This document shows positions 43,924 through 54,247 of a stretch of 64,000 bases of DNA, piece by piece. Made by a program: the position numbers and the translations under genes. How positions within the stretch are numbered: the first letter of the stretch is position 1; every line of letters starts with the position of its first letter. The stretch comes from Pseudomonas quebecensis (GTDB lineage: Bacteria; Pseudomonadota; Gammaproteobacteria; Pseudomonadales; Pseudomonadaceae). The notes under the pieces are model-generated. The model was given only the letters and a program-made list of their open reading frames with translations. It did not search any database and was not told the origin of the DNA. The DNA is taken from contig NZ_CP112866.1 in the NCBI RefSeq assembly GCF_026410085.1, positions 3,843,001-3,907,000 of the forward strand, in the 5' to 3' direction.

Positions 43924-44733
43924 TCAGGTGGGCTTGACGCGCTCCGACGGCCGGCGCACCCCGGCCACAATTTTGTCCACCGCCTTGGTCGCCGCCACCA
44001 TGCCGAAGGTCGCGGTGACCATCATCACCGCGCCAAACCCACCGGCGCAGTCCAGTTTCACCCCATCGCCCACGAAGCTTTTCTGCAAACAGATGCTGCC
44101 ATCCGGCTTGTGATAGCGCAGTTGTTCGGTGGAAAACACGCACGGCACGCTGTAGTGACGGGTCACGGTGCGGGAGAAACCATAGTCGCGGCGTAACGTG
44201 GAGCGCACTTTCGAGGCCAGTGGGTCGTTGAAAGTACGGTTCAGGTCGCAGACCTGGATCAGTGTCGGGTCGATCTGCCCACCCGCGCCGCCGGTGGTGA
44301 TGATCTGGATCTTGCGGCGCTTGCACCAGGCAATCAGCGCGGCCTTGGCGTTGACGGCGTCGATGCAGTCGATCACGCAATCGATGTTCGGCGTGATGTA
44401 CTCGGCCATGGTGTCGCGGGTCACGAAATCCGCCACCGCATGCACCGTGCACTCCGGGTTGATGCCGCGCAGGCGTTCGGCCATGACCTCGACCTTGGGC
44501 TTGCCCACGGTGCTGTCGAGGGCGTGCAACTGGCGGTTGCTGTTGCTGACGCAGACGTCGTCCAGGTCAAACAGCGAAATCTCGCCGACACCGCAGCGGG
44601 CCATGGCCTCAGCCGCCCACGAGCCCACGCCGCCGATGCCGACGATCGCCACATGGGCCGCTTTCAAGCGTTCCAGGCCCTCAATGCCATACAAACGGGC
44701 AACGCCTGCAAACCGCGGATCTTCTGTACTCAT
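43924..44733 (-). CDS. tcdA: tRNA threonylcarbamoyladenosine dehydratase TcdA (CsdL)
   Basis: E1-like ATP-dependent enzyme that cyclises t6A37 of tRNA to ct6A. 269 residues from the ATG at 44733: the adenylate-forming motif IVGIGGVGSWAAEA, FDLDDVCVSNSNRQ and VIDCIDAVNAKAAL are typical of the ThiF/MoeB/HesA fold. It converges on csdE, so it is not in the csdA-csdE operon, but the three are functionally linked. Its promoter region holds a short heptad-type repeat (44781-44814). Confidence 0.94.
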   Translation of the reverse strand: MSTEDPRFAGVARLYGIEGLERLKAAHVAIVGIGGVGSWAAEAMARCGVGEISLFDLDDVCVSNSNRQLHALDSTVGKPKVEVMAERLRGINPECTVHAVADFVTRDTMAEYITPNIDCVIDCIDAVNAKAALIAWCKRRKIQIITTGGAGGQIDPTLIQVCDLNRTFNDPLASKVRSTLRRDYGFSRTVTRHYSVPCVFSTEQLRYHKPDGSICLQKSFVGDGVKLDCAGGFGAVMMVTATFGMVAATKAVDKIVAGVRRPSERVKPT

Positions 44734-44780
44734 GACCACCACCTCAAAAACCGGCGCGCATTATAGGGCTACGCAGCGAC

Positions 44781-44814
44781 AAGTTTTAAGCTACAAGCTA
44801 CAAGTTAAGAACTT
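44781..44814. repeat. Short heptad-type repeat upstream of tcdA
   Basis: AAGTTTTAAGCTACAAGCTA then CAAGTTAAGAACTT: tandem GCTACAA units inside an imperfect dyad (AAGTTTTAA/TTAAGAACTT). It belongs with the elements at 4404-4484 and 50049-50126. The rest of the 217-base gap to ndvB shows no gene. Confidence 0.5.
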
Positions 44815-44950
44815 AGATGTACTTTCGCTGCCCAATGTCCGGTTTTTCTCGGCTTGCTGTACGGTCAGGGAAAGGCCGGTGTAGGATGCGCGCCGTTCGG
44901 CGCAGGCCGGCACCTCATTTCGTTCCACACCCTTTGGAACCCGCATAACC

Positions 44951-47542
44951 ATGGCATCGCGTAAATTTGGACTCAACCTGGTGGTGGTGCTGGCAATTGC
45001 CGCGCTGTTCACCGGCTTCTGGGCGCTGATCAACCGCCCGGTCTCCGCACCCAACTGGCCTGAACAAATCTCCGGGTTTTCCTACTCGCCGTTCCAGCAA
45101 GGCCAGTACCCGCAAAAAGACCAATACCCCACCGATGAACAGATGCGTCAGGACCTTGCGATCATGAGCAAGCTGACGGACAACATCCGTACTTACTCGG
45201 TCGACGGCACCTTGGGGGATATTCCCAAACTGGCCGAAGAGTTCGGCCTGCGAGTAACCCTGGGGATCTGGATCAGCCCGGACCTGGAGCGCAACGAACG
45301 CGAAATCCAGCGCGCCATCGAGATCGCCAACAGCTCGCGCAGCGTTGTGCGCGTGGTGGTGGGCAACGAAGCGTTGTTCCGCGAGGAAATCACCCCTGAG
45401 GCCCTGATCGTGCTGCTGGACCGCGTGCGCGGTGCCGTCAAAGTTCCGGTGACCACTTCCGAGCAATGGCACATCTGGGAACACAACCCACAACTGGCCA
45501 AGCACGTTGACCTGATCGCCGCGCACATCCTGCCGTACTGGGAACATATTCCGGTGGATAAAGCCGGCCAATTCGTACTCGACCGCGCCAGGGACCTGAA
45601 GAAAACCTTCCCGAAAAAACCGCTGCTGCTGTCGGAAGTCGGCTGGCCGAGCAACGGCCGCATGCGCGGCGGGGCTGACGCATCGCCCGCTGACCAGGCG
45701 ATTTACCTGCGTACGCTGGTGAACAAGCTCAATCGCCAGGGCTACAACTACTTTGTGATCGAGGCGTTCGACCAGCCGTGGAAGGCCAGTGATGAAGGCT
45801 CGGTCGGCGCTTATTGGGGCGTGTTCAACGCCGCGCGCCAACAGAAATTCAACTTCGAAGGGCCGGTCGTGGCGATTCCGCAATGGCGCGTGCTGGCCAT
45901 CGGCTCGGTGGTGCTGGCACTGCTGTCCCTGACCCTGCTGATGATCGACGGCTCGGCCCTGCGCCAGCGCGGCCGGACGTTCCTGACCTTTATCGCGTTC
46001 CTGTGCGGTTCGGTGCTGGTCTGGATCGGCTACGACTACAGCCAGCAATACAGCACCTGGTTCAGCCTGACCGTCGGCTTTTTGCTGGCGCTCGGTGCAC
46101 TGGGCGTGTTCATCGTGTTGCTGACCGAAGCCCACGAACTGGCCGAAGCGGTGTGGACCCACAAGCGTCGGCGTGAATTCCTGCCGGTGGTCGGCGATTC
46201 GGACTACCGCCCGAAAGTATCGATCCACGTGCCGTGCTACAACGAGCCGCCGGAGATGGTCAAACAGACCCTGGACGCCCTGGCCGCCCTCGATTACCCG
46301 GACTACGAAGTCCTGATCATCGACAACAACACCAAGGACCCGGCCGTCTGGGAGCCGGTGCGCGATTACTGCGAGACCCTCGGTCCACGTTTCAAGTTCT
46401 TCCATGTCGCGCCACTGGCCGGCTTCAAGGGCGGCGCGCTGAACTACCTGATCCCGCACACCGCCAAGGACGCCGAAGTGATCGCGGTGATTGACTCCGA
46501 CTACTGCGTGTCGCCCAACTGGCTCAAGCACATGGTGCCGCACTTCGCCGACCCGAAAATCGCCGTGGTGCAATCGCCGCAGGATTATCGCGACCAGAAC
46601 GAGAGCACCTTCAAGAAGCTCTGCTACGCGGAATACAAAGGCTTCTTCCATATCGGCATGGTCACCCGCAACGACCGCGATGCGATCATCCAGCACGGCA
46701 CCATGACCATGACCCGCCGCTCGGTGCTCGAAGAGCTGGGCTGGGCCGACTGGTGCATCTGTGAAGACGCCGAACTGGGCCTGCGGGTATTCGAGAAAGG
46801 TCTGTCGGCGGCGTATTACCACGACAGCTACGGCAAAGGTTTGATGCCCGATACCTTCATCGACTTCAAGAAACAGCGTTTCCGCTGGGCCTACGGTGCG
46901 ATCCAGATCATCAAGCGCCACACCGCCAGCCTGCTGCGCGGCAAGGACACCGAGCTGACCCGTGGCCAGCGTTACCACTTCCTGGCGGGCTGGCTGCCGT
47001 GGGTGGCGGACGGCATGAACATCTTCTTCACCGTCGGCGCGCTGTTGTGGTCGGCGGCGATGATCATCGTGCCGACGCGGGTCGACCCGCCATTACTGAT
47101 TTTCGCGATTCCGCCATTGGCGTTGTTCGTGTTCAAGGTGGGCAAGATCATCTTCCTGTACCGCCGTGCGGTGGGCGTGAACCTCAAGGATGCGTTCTGC
47201 GCAGCCCTGGCCGGGTTGGCGTTGTCCCACACCATCGCCAAGGCGGTGCTGTATGGCTTCTTCACCACCAGTATTCCGTTCTTTCGTACACCGAAAAACG
47301 CGGATAACCACGGTTTCTGGGTGGCGATTTCCGAAGCCCGCGAAGAAATGTTCATCATGCTGCTGTTGTGGGGCGCGGCGCTGGGGATCTACCTGGTGCA
47401 GGGCCTGCCGAGCAATGACATGCGCTTCTGGGTGGTGATGCTGCTGGTGCAGTCGCTGCCGTACGTGGCGGCGCTGATCATGGCGTTCCTGTCGTCGCTG
47501 CCCAAACCGGCGCCGGCGGTGGAGCCCGCGCCGGCCGCGTAA
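44951..47542 (+). CDS. ndvB: NdvB-type beta-(1,3)-glucan glycosyltransferase with GH17 domain
   Basis: Membrane enzyme like P. aeruginosa NdvB, linked there to cyclic beta-glucans and biofilm antibiotic tolerance. 863 residues: N-terminal membrane helix (8-27); periplasmic GH17-like domain (about 35-305) with acid/base E140 (VVGNEAL) and nucleophile E229 ([11 protein letters not shown]); membrane helices (about 312-333, 343-360, 370-392); cytoplasmic GT2 domain with DxD D515/D517 (IDSDYC), EDAELGLR and QxxRW Q642-W646; then further helices to the C-terminus. GH17 domains of this kind can act as transglycosylases. It lies directly before dapE, as in P. aeruginosa, and ends at an intrinsic terminator. 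Confidence 0.93.
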   Translation: MASRKFGLNLVVVLAIAALFTGFWALINRPVSAPNWPEQISGFSYSPFQQGQYPQKDQYPTDEQMRQDLAIMSKLTDNIRTYSVDGTLGDIPKLAEEFGLRVTLGIWISPDLERNEREIQRAIEIANSSRSVVRVVVGNEALFREEITPEALIVLLDRVRGAVKVPVTTSEQWHIWEHNPQLAKHVDLIAAHILPYWEHIPVDKAGQFVLDRARDLKKTFPKKPLLLSEVGWPSNGRMRGGADASPADQAIYLRTLVNKLNRQGYNYFVIEAFDQPWKASDEGSVGAYWGVFNAARQQKFNFEGPVVAIPQWRVLAIGSVVLALLSLTLLMIDGSALRQRGRTFLTFIAFLCGSVLVWIGYDYSQQYSTWFSLTVGFLLALGALGVFIVLLTEAHELAEAVWTHKRRREFLPVVGDSDYRPKVSIHVPCYNEPPEMVKQTLDALAALDYPDYEVLIIDNNTKDPAVWEPVRDYCETLGPRFKFFHVAPLAGFKGGALNYLIPHTAKDAEVIAVIDSDYCVSPNWLKHMVPHFADPKIAVVQSPQDYRDQNESTFKKLCYAEYKGFFHIGMVTRNDRDAIIQHGTMTMTRRSVLEELGWADWCICEDAELGLRVFEKGLSAAYYHDSYGKGLMPDTFIDFKKQRFRWAYGAIQIIKRHTASLLRGKDTELTRGQRYHFLAGWLPWVADGMNIFFTVGALLWSAAMIIVPTRVDPPLLIFAIPPLALFVFKVGKIIFLYRRAVGVNLKDAFCAALAGLALSHTIAKAVLYGFFTTSIPFFRTPKNADNHGFWVAISEAREEMFIMLLLWGAALGIYLVQGLPSNDMRFWVVMLLVQSLPYVAALIMAFLSSLPKPAPAVEPAPAA

Positions 47543-47560
47543 AAACTTGCGCAATGCACT

Positions 47561-47586
47561 AAACGGCGGCCTCTGGCCGCCGTTTT
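47561..47586 (+). terminator. Intrinsic terminator after ndvB
   Basis: AAACGGCGGCC-TCT-GGCCGCCGTTT, a perfect 11-bp stem with three-base loop ending in TTTT, 18 bases after the ndvB stop. Confidence 0.85.
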
Positions 47587-47654
47587 GCTATAAGATAACG
47601 GCCGTTTTGTCCGCCCGCCCTGCTCTTCCAAACACGCTTTCCGGAGTTTTCCCC

Positions 47655-48806
47655 ATGACGGCCCATGCCGACCTTTCGCCGACCCTTCAACTTGCCATCG
47701 ACCTGATCCGTCGTCCCTCGGTCACGCCGATCGACGCCGATTGCCAGAAGCTGATGATGCAGCGCCTGGGCGACGCCGGTTTTGCGCTGGAGCCGATGCG
47801 CATCGAGGACGTGGACAACTTCTGGGCCACCCATGGCAAGCACGACGGCCCGGTGTTGTGCTTCGCCGGTCACACCGATGTGGTCCCGACCGGCCCCGTG
47901 CAGGCCTGGCAGAACGACCCATTCGACGCCTTGATCGACGAGAACGGCATGCTCTGCGGGCGTGGCGCAGCCGACATGAAAGGCAGCCTGGCGGCCATGC
48001 TGGTAGCGTCCGAGCGCTTCGTCGCCGACTACCCGGACCACAAGGGCTCGGTGGCCTTCCTGATCACCAGCGATGAAGAAGGCCCGGCGCACCATGGCAC
48101 CAAGGCCGTGATCGAGCGCCTGGCCGCGCGCAAGGAGCGCCTGGACTGGTGCATCGTCGGCGAACCGTCGAGCACCACCCTGGTCGGCGATGTGGTCAAG
48201 AACGGGCGCCGTGGCTCACTCGGCGCCACGTTGACCGTGCGCGGCGTGCAAGGCCACGTGGCCTACCCGCACCTGGCGAAGAACCCCATCCACCTGGCCG
48301 CGCCGGCACTGGCCGAGCTGGCCGCCGAGCATTGGGACGACGGCAACGCGTTCTTCCCGCCTACCAGTTTCCAGATTTCCAACCTCAACTCCGGCACCGG
48401 CGCCACCAACGTGATTCCCGGCGAGCTGACGGCAGTGTTCAATTTCCGCTTTTCCACCGAGTCCACCGTGGAAGGTCTGCAGCAACGAGTTGCGCAGATT
48501 CTCGACAAGCACGGCCTGGACTGGCACGTGGAATGGGCGCTGTCGGGGCTGCCGTTCCTGACCGAACCGGGAGCGTTGCTGGATGCGGTGTCGGCCAGCA
48601 TCAAGGCGATCACCGGTCGCGAGACCCAGGCGTCCACCAGTGGCGGCACGTCCGATGGCCGCTTCATTGCGACCCTTGGCACACAAGTGGTCGAACTGGG
48701 GCCGGTCAACGCGACCATCCACCAGGTCAATGAACGCATTCTGGCCAGCGACCTCGATGTACTGACAGAAATCTATTACCAGACCCTGATCAAGTTGCTC
48801 GCCTGA
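47655..48806 (+). CDS. dapE: Succinyl-diaminopimelate desuccinylase
   Basis: Zinc-dependent M20 hydrolase that releases succinate from N-succinyl-LL-DAP, the product of DapC. 383 residues from the ATG at 47655 with CCGGAG upstream; a 36-codon extension would run through the preceding terminator and is rejected. Metal-ligand motifs [24 protein letters not shown] and [11 protein letters not shown], and the dimer-side GTSDGRF near the C-terminus. Completes the DapD-DapC-DapE set in this window. The stop overlaps the rlmA start by one base. Confidence 0.96.
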   Translation: MTAHADLSPTLQLAIDLIRRPSVTPIDADCQKLMMQRLGDAGFALEPMRIEDVDNFWATHGKHDGPVLCFAGHTDVVPTGPVQAWQNDPFDALIDENGMLCGRGAADMKGSLAAMLVASERFVADYPDHKGSVAFLITSDEEGPAHHGTKAVIERLAARKERLDWCIVGEPSSTTLVGDVVKNGRRGSLGATLTVRGVQGHVAYPHLAKNPIHLAAPALAELAAEHWDDGNAFFPPTSFQISNLNSGTGATNVIPGELTAVFNFRFSTESTVEGLQQRVAQILDKHGLDWHVEWALSGLPFLTEPGALLDAVSASIKAITGRETQASTSGGTSDGRFIATLGTQVVELGPVNATIHQVNERILASDLDVLTEIYYQTLIKLLA

Positions 48807-49615
48807 TGCTCGCCTGCCCCATTTGCAGCGCTCCGCTCAACGCAGTGGACAATGGCGTGGCGTGCCCGGCCGGGCATCGATTCGATCGTGCGCGCCAGGG
48901 TTACCTGAACCTGTTGCCGGTGCAGCACAAGAACAGCCGCGACCCCGGCGACAATCTGGCCATGGTCGAGGCCCGTCGCGACTTCCTCAATGCCGGGCAC
49001 TACGCCCCGGTGGCCAGGCGCCTGGCTGAACTGGCCGCTGAACGTGCACCGCAGCGCTGGGTGGATATCGGCTGTGGCGAGGGCTATTACACTGCGCAGA
49101 TCGCCGAGGCGCTGCCCCATGCCGACGGCTACGCGCTGGATATTTCCAAGGAAGCGGTCAAACGCGCGTGCAGGCGCAACCCGGCGCTGACCTGGTTGAT
49201 CGCCAGCATGGCTCGCGTGCCGTTGGCCGACGCCAGTTGCCAGTTCCTGGCCAGCGTGTTCAGCCCGTTGGACTGGCAGGAAGCCAAGCGCCTGCTCAGC
49301 CCCGGCGGCGGCTTGATGAAGGTCGGCCCTACCCGCGGCCACCTGATGGAGCTGCGCGAACGTCTGTATGACGAAGTGCGCGAATACACCGACGACAAGC
49401 ACCTGGCCCTGGTGCCATCGGGCATGAGCCTGGCACACAGTGAAATCCTCGAATTCACACTGAGCCTGGCCGATCCCCGGGACCGCGCCAACCTGCTGGC
49501 CATGACGCCCCACGGCTGGCGGGCCAGCGCCGAACGCCGCGCCGAAGTGATCGAAGCGGTTGAGCCGCTTAAGGTCACGGTGTCGATGCGCTACGATTAT
49601 TTCGTGCTTCAATAA
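48806..49615 (+). CDS. rlmA: 23S rRNA (guanine-745-N1)-methyltransferase RlmA
   Basis: Methylates G745 in helix 35 of 23S rRNA. 269 residues: N-terminal zinc finger with C4, C7, C20 and H24 (CPICS, CPAGH), then a SAM-dependent Rossmann domain with motif I WVDIGCGEGYYT (about 85-96). The ligand pattern equals that of E. coli RlmA(I) shifted by one. Its ATG shares one base with the dapE stop, so the two are coupled. Confidence 0.93.
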   Translation: MLACPICSAPLNAVDNGVACPAGHRFDRARQGYLNLLPVQHKNSRDPGDNLAMVEARRDFLNAGHYAPVARRLAELAAERAPQRWVDIGCGEGYYTAQIAEALPHADGYALDISKEAVKRACRRNPALTWLIASMARVPLADASCQFLASVFSPLDWQEAKRLLSPGGGLMKVGPTRGHLMELRERLYDEVREYTDDKHLALVPSGMSLAHSEILEFTLSLADPRDRANLLAMTPHGWRASAERRAEVIEAVEPLKVTVSMRYDYFVLQ

Positions 49616-49666
49616 CCGACTTTATTTTCGCGAATGGATTTTCGAATCCCGCAACGAGGAACATCC

Positions 49667-50044
49667 ATGCGCCAACCCGATATCGAGATTTACCTCAAGG
49701 ACGCCGACGTCGACCACAAGGCCATTGCTGCCTGGCTCGGCACCGCCCTGGGGACGTGCAGCGACTGGGTCCAGAAAGGCCAGACCTACAAGTGCACGGC
49801 CGGCAACGTGCCTGTCACCTGGCTGCCAAAGGCCGTCGGCAAATGGAACAGCCTGTACCTGGAAAGCGACCAGACCCCATGGGACGACGACATCGCCTGC
49901 GCCCGCGCCGCGTTTGCCGCGCTGAACGTTGAAGTGCGCTGCGCGCCGGGCTCGTGGGTCGAGGAAGAAGGTGAAGAAAGCGCCGACACCTGGATTCGCA
50001 TCAGTGCAGACGGTGAAGAGCAGATTACTTGGAGGACGGGTTGA
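49667..50044 (+). CDS. Conserved small protein of unknown function
   Basis: 125 residues from the ATG at 49667, with a good GAGGAA site upstream; an in-frame ATG 11 codons earlier is less likely. I do not recognise a family. It is acidic and soluble-looking, with no signal peptide or membrane helix. It has several Trp (W24, W35, W63, W69 and later), three Cys, and an acidic EEEGEE run near residue 103, ending ISADGEEQITWRTG. Alternating beta/alpha character suggests a compact single domain. It lies 51 bases after rlmA, probably the end of that transcript; a long heptad hairpin follows. Confidence 0.75.
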   Translation: MRQPDIEIYLKDADVDHKAIAAWLGTALGTCSDWVQKGQTYKCTAGNVPVTWLPKAVGKWNSLYLESDQTPWDDDIACARAAFAALNVEVRCAPGSWVEEEGEESADTWIRISADGEEQITWRTG

Positions 50045-50048
50045 AAAA

Positions 50049-50126
50049 GCAGCTTCAAGCGGCAAGCTGCAAGCTGTAAGCCAAAGCGCTTGTAGCTTGT
50101 AGCTTGCAGCTTGCAGCTTGCAGCTT
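50049..50126. repeat. Tandem (AGCTTGY)n heptads forming a long stem-loop
   Basis: Left arm 50049-50081 (GCAGCTTCAAGCGGCAAGCT then GCAAGCTGTAAGC) faces right arm 50088-50126, which is five and a half tandem heptads (GCTTGTA x2, GCTTGCA x3, GCTT). Arms pair over about 33 positions with few mismatches around a six-base loop. It lies in the convergent gap between the unknown gene and the cold-shock gene and may act as a two-way terminator. Confidence 0.75.
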
Positions 50127-50143
50127 AAAACCTACCACTCAGC

Positions 50144-50353
50144 CTACAGGCCGACCACATCCTCAGCCTGCAAACCCTTCTCGCCGCTCACCACGGCGTA
50201 TTCCACCTGCTGGCCCTCGGCCAGGGAGCGGTGGCCTTCACCGCGAATGGCGCGGTAGTGCACAAACACATCCTGGCCGTCCTCACGCTGAATGAAGCCA
50301 TAGCCCTTTGCATCGTTGAACCACTTCACATTGCCGGTTTCACGCGTTGCCAT
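50144..50353 (-). CDS. Cold-shock family single-stranded nucleic-acid-binding protein
   Basis: 69 residues from the ATG at 50353 with GGGAG upstream. OB-fold cold-shock domain with RNP1 KGYGFI (16-21) and RNP2 DVFVHY (28-33), with surface aromatics W11, F12, F20 and F30. It melts RNA secondary structure as an RNA chaperone or transcription antiterminator. RNP2 has Tyr-Arg where CspA has Phe-Ser (FVHFSAI), so it is a divergent paralogue. Divergent from plsB over 182 bases, which could house a cold-regulated leader. Confidence 0.92.
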   Translation of the reverse strand: MATRETGNVKWFNDAKGYGFIQREDGQDVFVHYRAIRGEGHRSLAEGQQVEYAVVSGEKGLQAEDVVGL

Positions 50354-50535
50354 CTGTTTTACTCCCACTTCGGTTTTTATTATTGAGCCGGTTCGCGTTG
50401 AACTGCCGAGTATATGGCAGGTTCAAAGCCTTCAACTCAAGTTTACATCGCTGCTTTTTTGCCGATTTTCGGCGAATACGGCACACTACCCGCCCGAGCG
50501 CCTGCTCGGTTTTTCTCACTTGAAGCAGCTCGCCT

Positions 50536-53040
50536 ATGACCCGCTCCCCGTTCCGCCGTCTGGTGTTTGGCACCTTGCGCCGACTGTTGTACCTCTGGGT
50601 TCGCTCGGAGACGATCAACCAGTCGTCCCTTACCCTTAACCTGGACCGCAGCCGGCCGGTGTTCTACGTCCTGCAATCGCCCTCCCTCACCGAACTGGCC
50701 GTAGTCGACGCCGAGTGCACCAAGGCCGGCCTGCCACGCCCGGTGTTGCCGGTGTCGGTAGGCCCGCTGATGGAGCCGGCGGCGTTCTTCTACCTCACGC
50801 CGGAACCGGACTGGCTGGGTCGCCAGGACAAGCGCGGCGCGCCACCGACCCTGACCCGCCTGGTCAACACCCTCAGCGACCATGCCGAAGAGAATGCACA
50901 AATCATTCCGGTCAGCGTGTTCTGGGGCCAGTCTCCCGAGAGCGAGTCCAGCCCGTGGAAGCTGCTTTTCGCCGACAGTTGGGCGGTCACCGGGCGTCTG
51001 CGTCGGCTGTTGAGCATTCTGATTCTGGGACGCAAGACCCGTGTGCAATTCTCCGCGCCTATCAACCTGCGTGAATTGATCGAGCACAATAAAGGTCACG
51101 AACGCACCGTGCGCATGGCCCAGCGCATCCTGCGTGTGCACTTTCGTAACCTGAAGACTGCGGTGATCGGCCCCGACCTGTCGCATCGGCGCAATCTGGT
51201 GAAGGGTCTGGTCAATATGCCGCTGGTGCGCCAGGCCATCGCCGACGAAGCCGAACGCGAAAAGATCTCGCCGGAAAAAGCCAAAGCCCAGGCCCTGCGG
51301 TATGGCAACGAAATCGCTTCGGACTACACCTACACCGCGATCCGCTTTCTGGAAGTGGTGCTGAGCTGGTTCTGGAACAAGATCTACGACGGCATCAAGG
51401 TCAATAACATCGAGGGTGTGCAACAGGTCGCCCAGGGCTACGAGGTGATCTACGTCCCGTGCCATCGCAGTCATATCGACTACCTGCTGCTGTCCTACCT
51501 GCTGTTCAAGAACGGCCTGACCCCGCCGCACATTGCCGCCGGCATCAACCTCAACATGCCGGTGATCGGCAGCCTGCTGCGCCGTGGCGGTGCGTTTTTC
51601 ATGCGCCGCACCTTCAAGGGCAATCCGCTCTACACCGCCGTGTTCAACGAATACCTGCATACGCTGTTCACCAAGGGCTTCCCGGTGGAGTACTTCGTCG
51701 AAGGCGGACGCTCGCGCACCGGGCGCATGCTGCAGCCGAAGACCGGCATGCTGGCGATCACATTGCGCAGCTTCCTGCGCTCATCGCGCATGCCGATTGT
51801 GTTCGTGCCGGTGTACATCGGTTATGAGCGCGTGCTCGAAGGCCGCACTTACCTCGGAGAATTGCGCGGGGCGAGCAAGAAGAAAGAGTCGATCTTCGAT
51901 ATTTTCAAGGTGGTCGGTGCGCTCAAGCAGCGCTTCGGCCAGGTCGCGGTCAACTTCGGCGAGCCGATCAAGCTGGCGGAATTTCTCGACGCCGAGCAAC
52001 CGGACTGGCGCGCCCAGGATTTGGGGCCGAACTACAAGCCGGCATGGCTCAACGAAACCACCCATCGCCTGGGCGAACAGGTGGCGCGCCACTTGAACGA
52101 AGCCGCCGCCGTGAACCCGGTGAACCTGGTGGCCCTGGCGCTGCTGTCCACTACGCGCCTGGCCCTGGATGAACAGGCCATGGCCCGTCAGCTGGATCTG
52201 TACTTGACGCTGTTGCGCCGCGTGCCGTACTCGCCCCATACCACCGTGCCGGAAGGCGATGGCATGGCGCTGATCCGGCACGTCAAAGACATGAAGCTGC
52301 TGTCGGAACAAAGTGACGCTCTGGGCAAGATTCTGTACCTGGACGAGCAGAACGCGGTCTTGATGACCTACTACCGCAACAACGTGCTGCACATCTTCGC
52401 TCTGCCTGCGCTGCTGGCGAGCTTCTTCCAGAGCAGCTCGCGCATGAGCCGCGAACAGATCCTGCGGTACACCCACGCGCTGTATCCGTACCTGCAATCG
52501 GAGCTGTTTATCCGCTGGTCCCTGGACGAGCTGGACGCCGTCATCGATCAATGGCTGGAAGCGTTCGTCGAACAAGGCCTGCTGCGTTTCGAAAACGATG
52601 TGTACCTGCGCCCGGCCCCGAGCTCGCGACACTTTGTGCTGTTGACGCTGCTGTCCAAAAGCATCGCCCAGACCCTGCAGCGCTTCTACATGGCGATCTC
52701 GCTGCTGCTCAACAGCGGCCAGAACAGCATCAGCGCCGAAGAATTGGAAGACCTGTGCACGATCATGGCCCAGCGCCTGTCGATCCTGCATGGTCTCAAC
52801 GCGCCGGAGTTCTTCGACAAGAGTCTTTTCCGACATTTCATTCAGACGTTGCTGGAGCAAGATGTGCTGCGCCGCGATGACGCCGGCAAGTTGAGCTATC
52901 ACGACCTGCTCGGCGAGCTGGCCGAAGGCGCGGCCAAACGCGTACTGCCGGCCGAGATTCGCCTGTCGATCCGCCAGGTGGCCTTGCACCGTGTGGACGG
53001 TGCCGGGGATGCGCCGGTGCAAGCGCAAGAAAGCCACTAG
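50536..53040 (+). CDS. plsB: Glycerol-3-phosphate 1-O-acyltransferase PlsB
   Basis: Inner-membrane enzyme that starts phospholipid synthesis by acylating glycerol-3-phosphate from acyl-ACP or acyl-CoA. 834 residues. Acyltransferase block I HRSHID (310-315, HX4D), block [12 protein letters not shown], block [13 protein letters not shown] and block [10 protein letters not shown] are all in order. The ATG at 50536 follows GAAGCAGCT. The product feeds CdsA (27998-28807). A lipoprotein gene follows on the same strand. Confidence 0.96.
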   Translation: MTRSPFRRLVFGTLRRLLYLWVRSETINQSSLTLNLDRSRPVFYVLQSPSLTELAVVDAECTKAGLPRPVLPVSVGPLMEPAAFFYLTPEPDWLGRQDKRGAPPTLTRLVNTLSDHAEENAQIIPVSVFWGQSPESESSPWKLLFADSWAVTGRLRRLLSILILGRKTRVQFSAPINLRELIEHNKGHERTVRMAQRILRVHFRNLKTAVIGPDLSHRRNLVKGLVNMPLVRQAIADEAEREKISPEKAKAQALRYGNEIASDYTYTAIRFLEVVLSWFWNKIYDGIKVNNIEGVQQVAQGYEVIYVPCHRSHIDYLLLSYLLFKNGLTPPHIAAGINLNMPVIGSLLRRGGAFFMRRTFKGNPLYTAVFNEYLHTLFTKGFPVEYFVEGGRSRTGRMLQPKTGMLAITLRSFLRSSRMPIVFVPVYIGYERVLEGRTYLGELRGASKKKESIFDIFKVVGALKQRFGQVAVNFGEPIKLAEFLDAEQPDWRAQDLGPNYKPAWLNETTHRLGEQVARHLNEAAAVNPVNLVALALLSTTRLALDEQAMARQLDLYLTLLRRVPYSPHTTVPEGDGMALIRHVKDMKLLSEQSDALGKILYLDEQNAVLMTYYRNNVLHIFALPALLASFFQSSSRMSREQILRYTHALYPYLQSELFIRWSLDELDAVIDQWLEAFVEQGLLRFENDVYLRPAPSSRHFVLLTLLSKSIAQTLQRFYMAISLLLNSGQNSISAEELEDLCTIMAQRLSILHGLNAPEFFDKSLFRHFIQTLLEQDVLRRDDAGKLSYHDLLGELAEGAAKRVLPAEIRLSIRQVALHRVDGAGDAPVQAQESH

Positions 53041-53091
53041 ATTGAATAACGCGCCGGAGAGCCTCCGGCCCCGTTGAAAAGGAGCTGCACC

Positions 53092-53493
53092 ATGAAAAAG
53101 ATCATTCTTCTGGGCCTCACCGCCCTGCTCGGAGCCTGCCAATCCATGAGTCCCGCGCCCAAGGCCAGCCTCGACGGCGAAGTGTTCTACCTGCAACGTA
53201 TCGCCCTGCCGCCAACGGCGACCTTGAGCGTGAGCCTGCAGGACGTGTCCCTGGCGGACGCGCCCGCAGCGGTCCTGGCCGAGCAGAAAGGCCCGGTCAA
53301 AGGTCAGGTACCGCTGGCATTTCACTTGAGCTACGACCCGGCGCAGGTCAAGCCTGGCCACAGTTATGCGGTGAGTGCTCGCATCGAGCTGGAGGGCAAG
53401 CTACTGTTTACCACGACTGAACGCCACACAGTGCGACTCGACGGCCAGGATCCACAGCCGCTGCGCCTGCGCGTCAATGCCGTGGCCCCCTGA
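53092..53493 (+). CDS. YbaY-like lipoprotein
   Basis: 133 residues from the ATG at 53092 (AAAGGAG upstream); an ATG six codons earlier lacks a ribosome site. Signal sequence MKKIILLGLTALLGACQ has lipobox LGAC (Cys16). The rest is a beta-rich domain with the YbaY pattern: GEVFYLQRIALPPTATLSV at the start and a later HLSYDPAQVKPGHSYAVSA. Related domains occur in type III secretion pilot lipoproteins and in META/YbaY proteins, but nothing here points to secretion. Envelope function unknown. Confidence 0.85.
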   Translation: MKKIILLGLTALLGACQSMSPAPKASLDGEVFYLQRIALPPTATLSVSLQDVSLADAPAAVLAEQKGPVKGQVPLAFHLSYDPAQVKPGHSYAVSARIELEGKLLFTTTERHTVRLDGQDPQPLRLRVNAVAP

Positions 53494-53528
53494 AGCAGCC
53501 CCCTGAATTCGAACATAAGGAAGCCCTC

Positions 53529-54218
53529 ATGCTCCGCAACTCCCTTCGCCTCACTGCCCTGTGTGCCGGCCTGCTGCTCGGCGCCAACGCCTTGGCCCTG
53601 GATCTGGGCAGCCTGTCCCAGAGCGACGCCGCCGGCGGCCTGAAGGATGCCCTGACCCAAGGCGCTCAGGTCGCCGTCAAGCAGCTGGGCGTGCCCGGTG
53701 GTTTCAGCAATAACCCCGAAGTGAAGATCGGCCTGCCGGGCAAGTTGGGCAAAGTCGCCGACAAACTGAAAATGTTCGGCATGGGCGACCAGGTCACCCA
53801 GCTGGAAACCAGCATGAACAAAGCCGCCGAAACGGCCGTGACCCAGGCCCAGCCGATTCTGGTGAATGCCGTGAAAAACATGAGCGTCACCGACGCCAAA
53901 GGCATCCTCAGCGGCGGCCAGGATTCGGCCACCCAATACCTGGATAAAAGCAGCCGCGAACAAATTCGCGCCAAGTTCCTGCCCATCGTCAAGGCCGCGA
54001 CCGACAAGGTCGGCGTCGCGCAGCAATACAACGCCCTGGCCGGCAAGGCCGCAGCCTTCGGCGCCCTGGACGCCAAGAGCGCCAACGTCGAAAACTACGT
54101 GACTGAACAGGCACTGGATGGTTTGTTCAAGATGATCGCGCAGCAGGAAGAGACGATTCGCCAGAACCCTGCGGCGGCTGCCACCAGTTTGGCGAAGAAA
54201 GTGTTCGGCACCCTTTAA
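53529..54218 (+). CDS. DUF4197-family exported protein
   Basis: 229 residues with a signal peptide ending ANALA (about 1-23). The mature part is helical and Ala/Gln-rich: GGLKDALTQGAQVAVKQLG, then KVADKLKMFGMGDQV, SVTDAKGILSGG, and a C-terminal EQALDGLFKMIAQQEETIR, which is the usual DUF4197 layout. Predicted periplasmic. AAGGAAG precedes the ATG. Function unknown for the family. It follows the YbaY-like gene by 35 bases and ends at a strong terminator. Confidence 0.88.
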   Translation: MLRNSLRLTALCAGLLLGANALALDLGSLSQSDAAGGLKDALTQGAQVAVKQLGVPGGFSNNPEVKIGLPGKLGKVADKLKMFGMGDQVTQLETSMNKAAETAVTQAQPILVNAVKNMSVTDAKGILSGGQDSATQYLDKSSREQIRAKFLPIVKAATDKVGVAQQYNALAGKAAAFGALDAKSANVENYVTEQALDGLFKMIAQQEETIRQNPAAAATSLAKKVFGTL

Positions 54219-54247
54219 ACGAAGCACAGAACAGTACCGATGAACCA

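Noticed and set aside
44915..46978. 687-codon open frame antisense to ndvB
   Set aside because: Shadow frame; composition and lack of motifs, and it ends in the ndvB promoter gap.
50085..50126. Heptad tandem as a CRISPR array
   Set aside because: Units are 7 bases with no spacers; it is a simple tandem repeat in a hairpin.
51781..53361. 526-codon open frame antisense to plsB and the YbaY-like gene
   Set aside because: Spans two real genes on the opposite strand with no recognisable domain.
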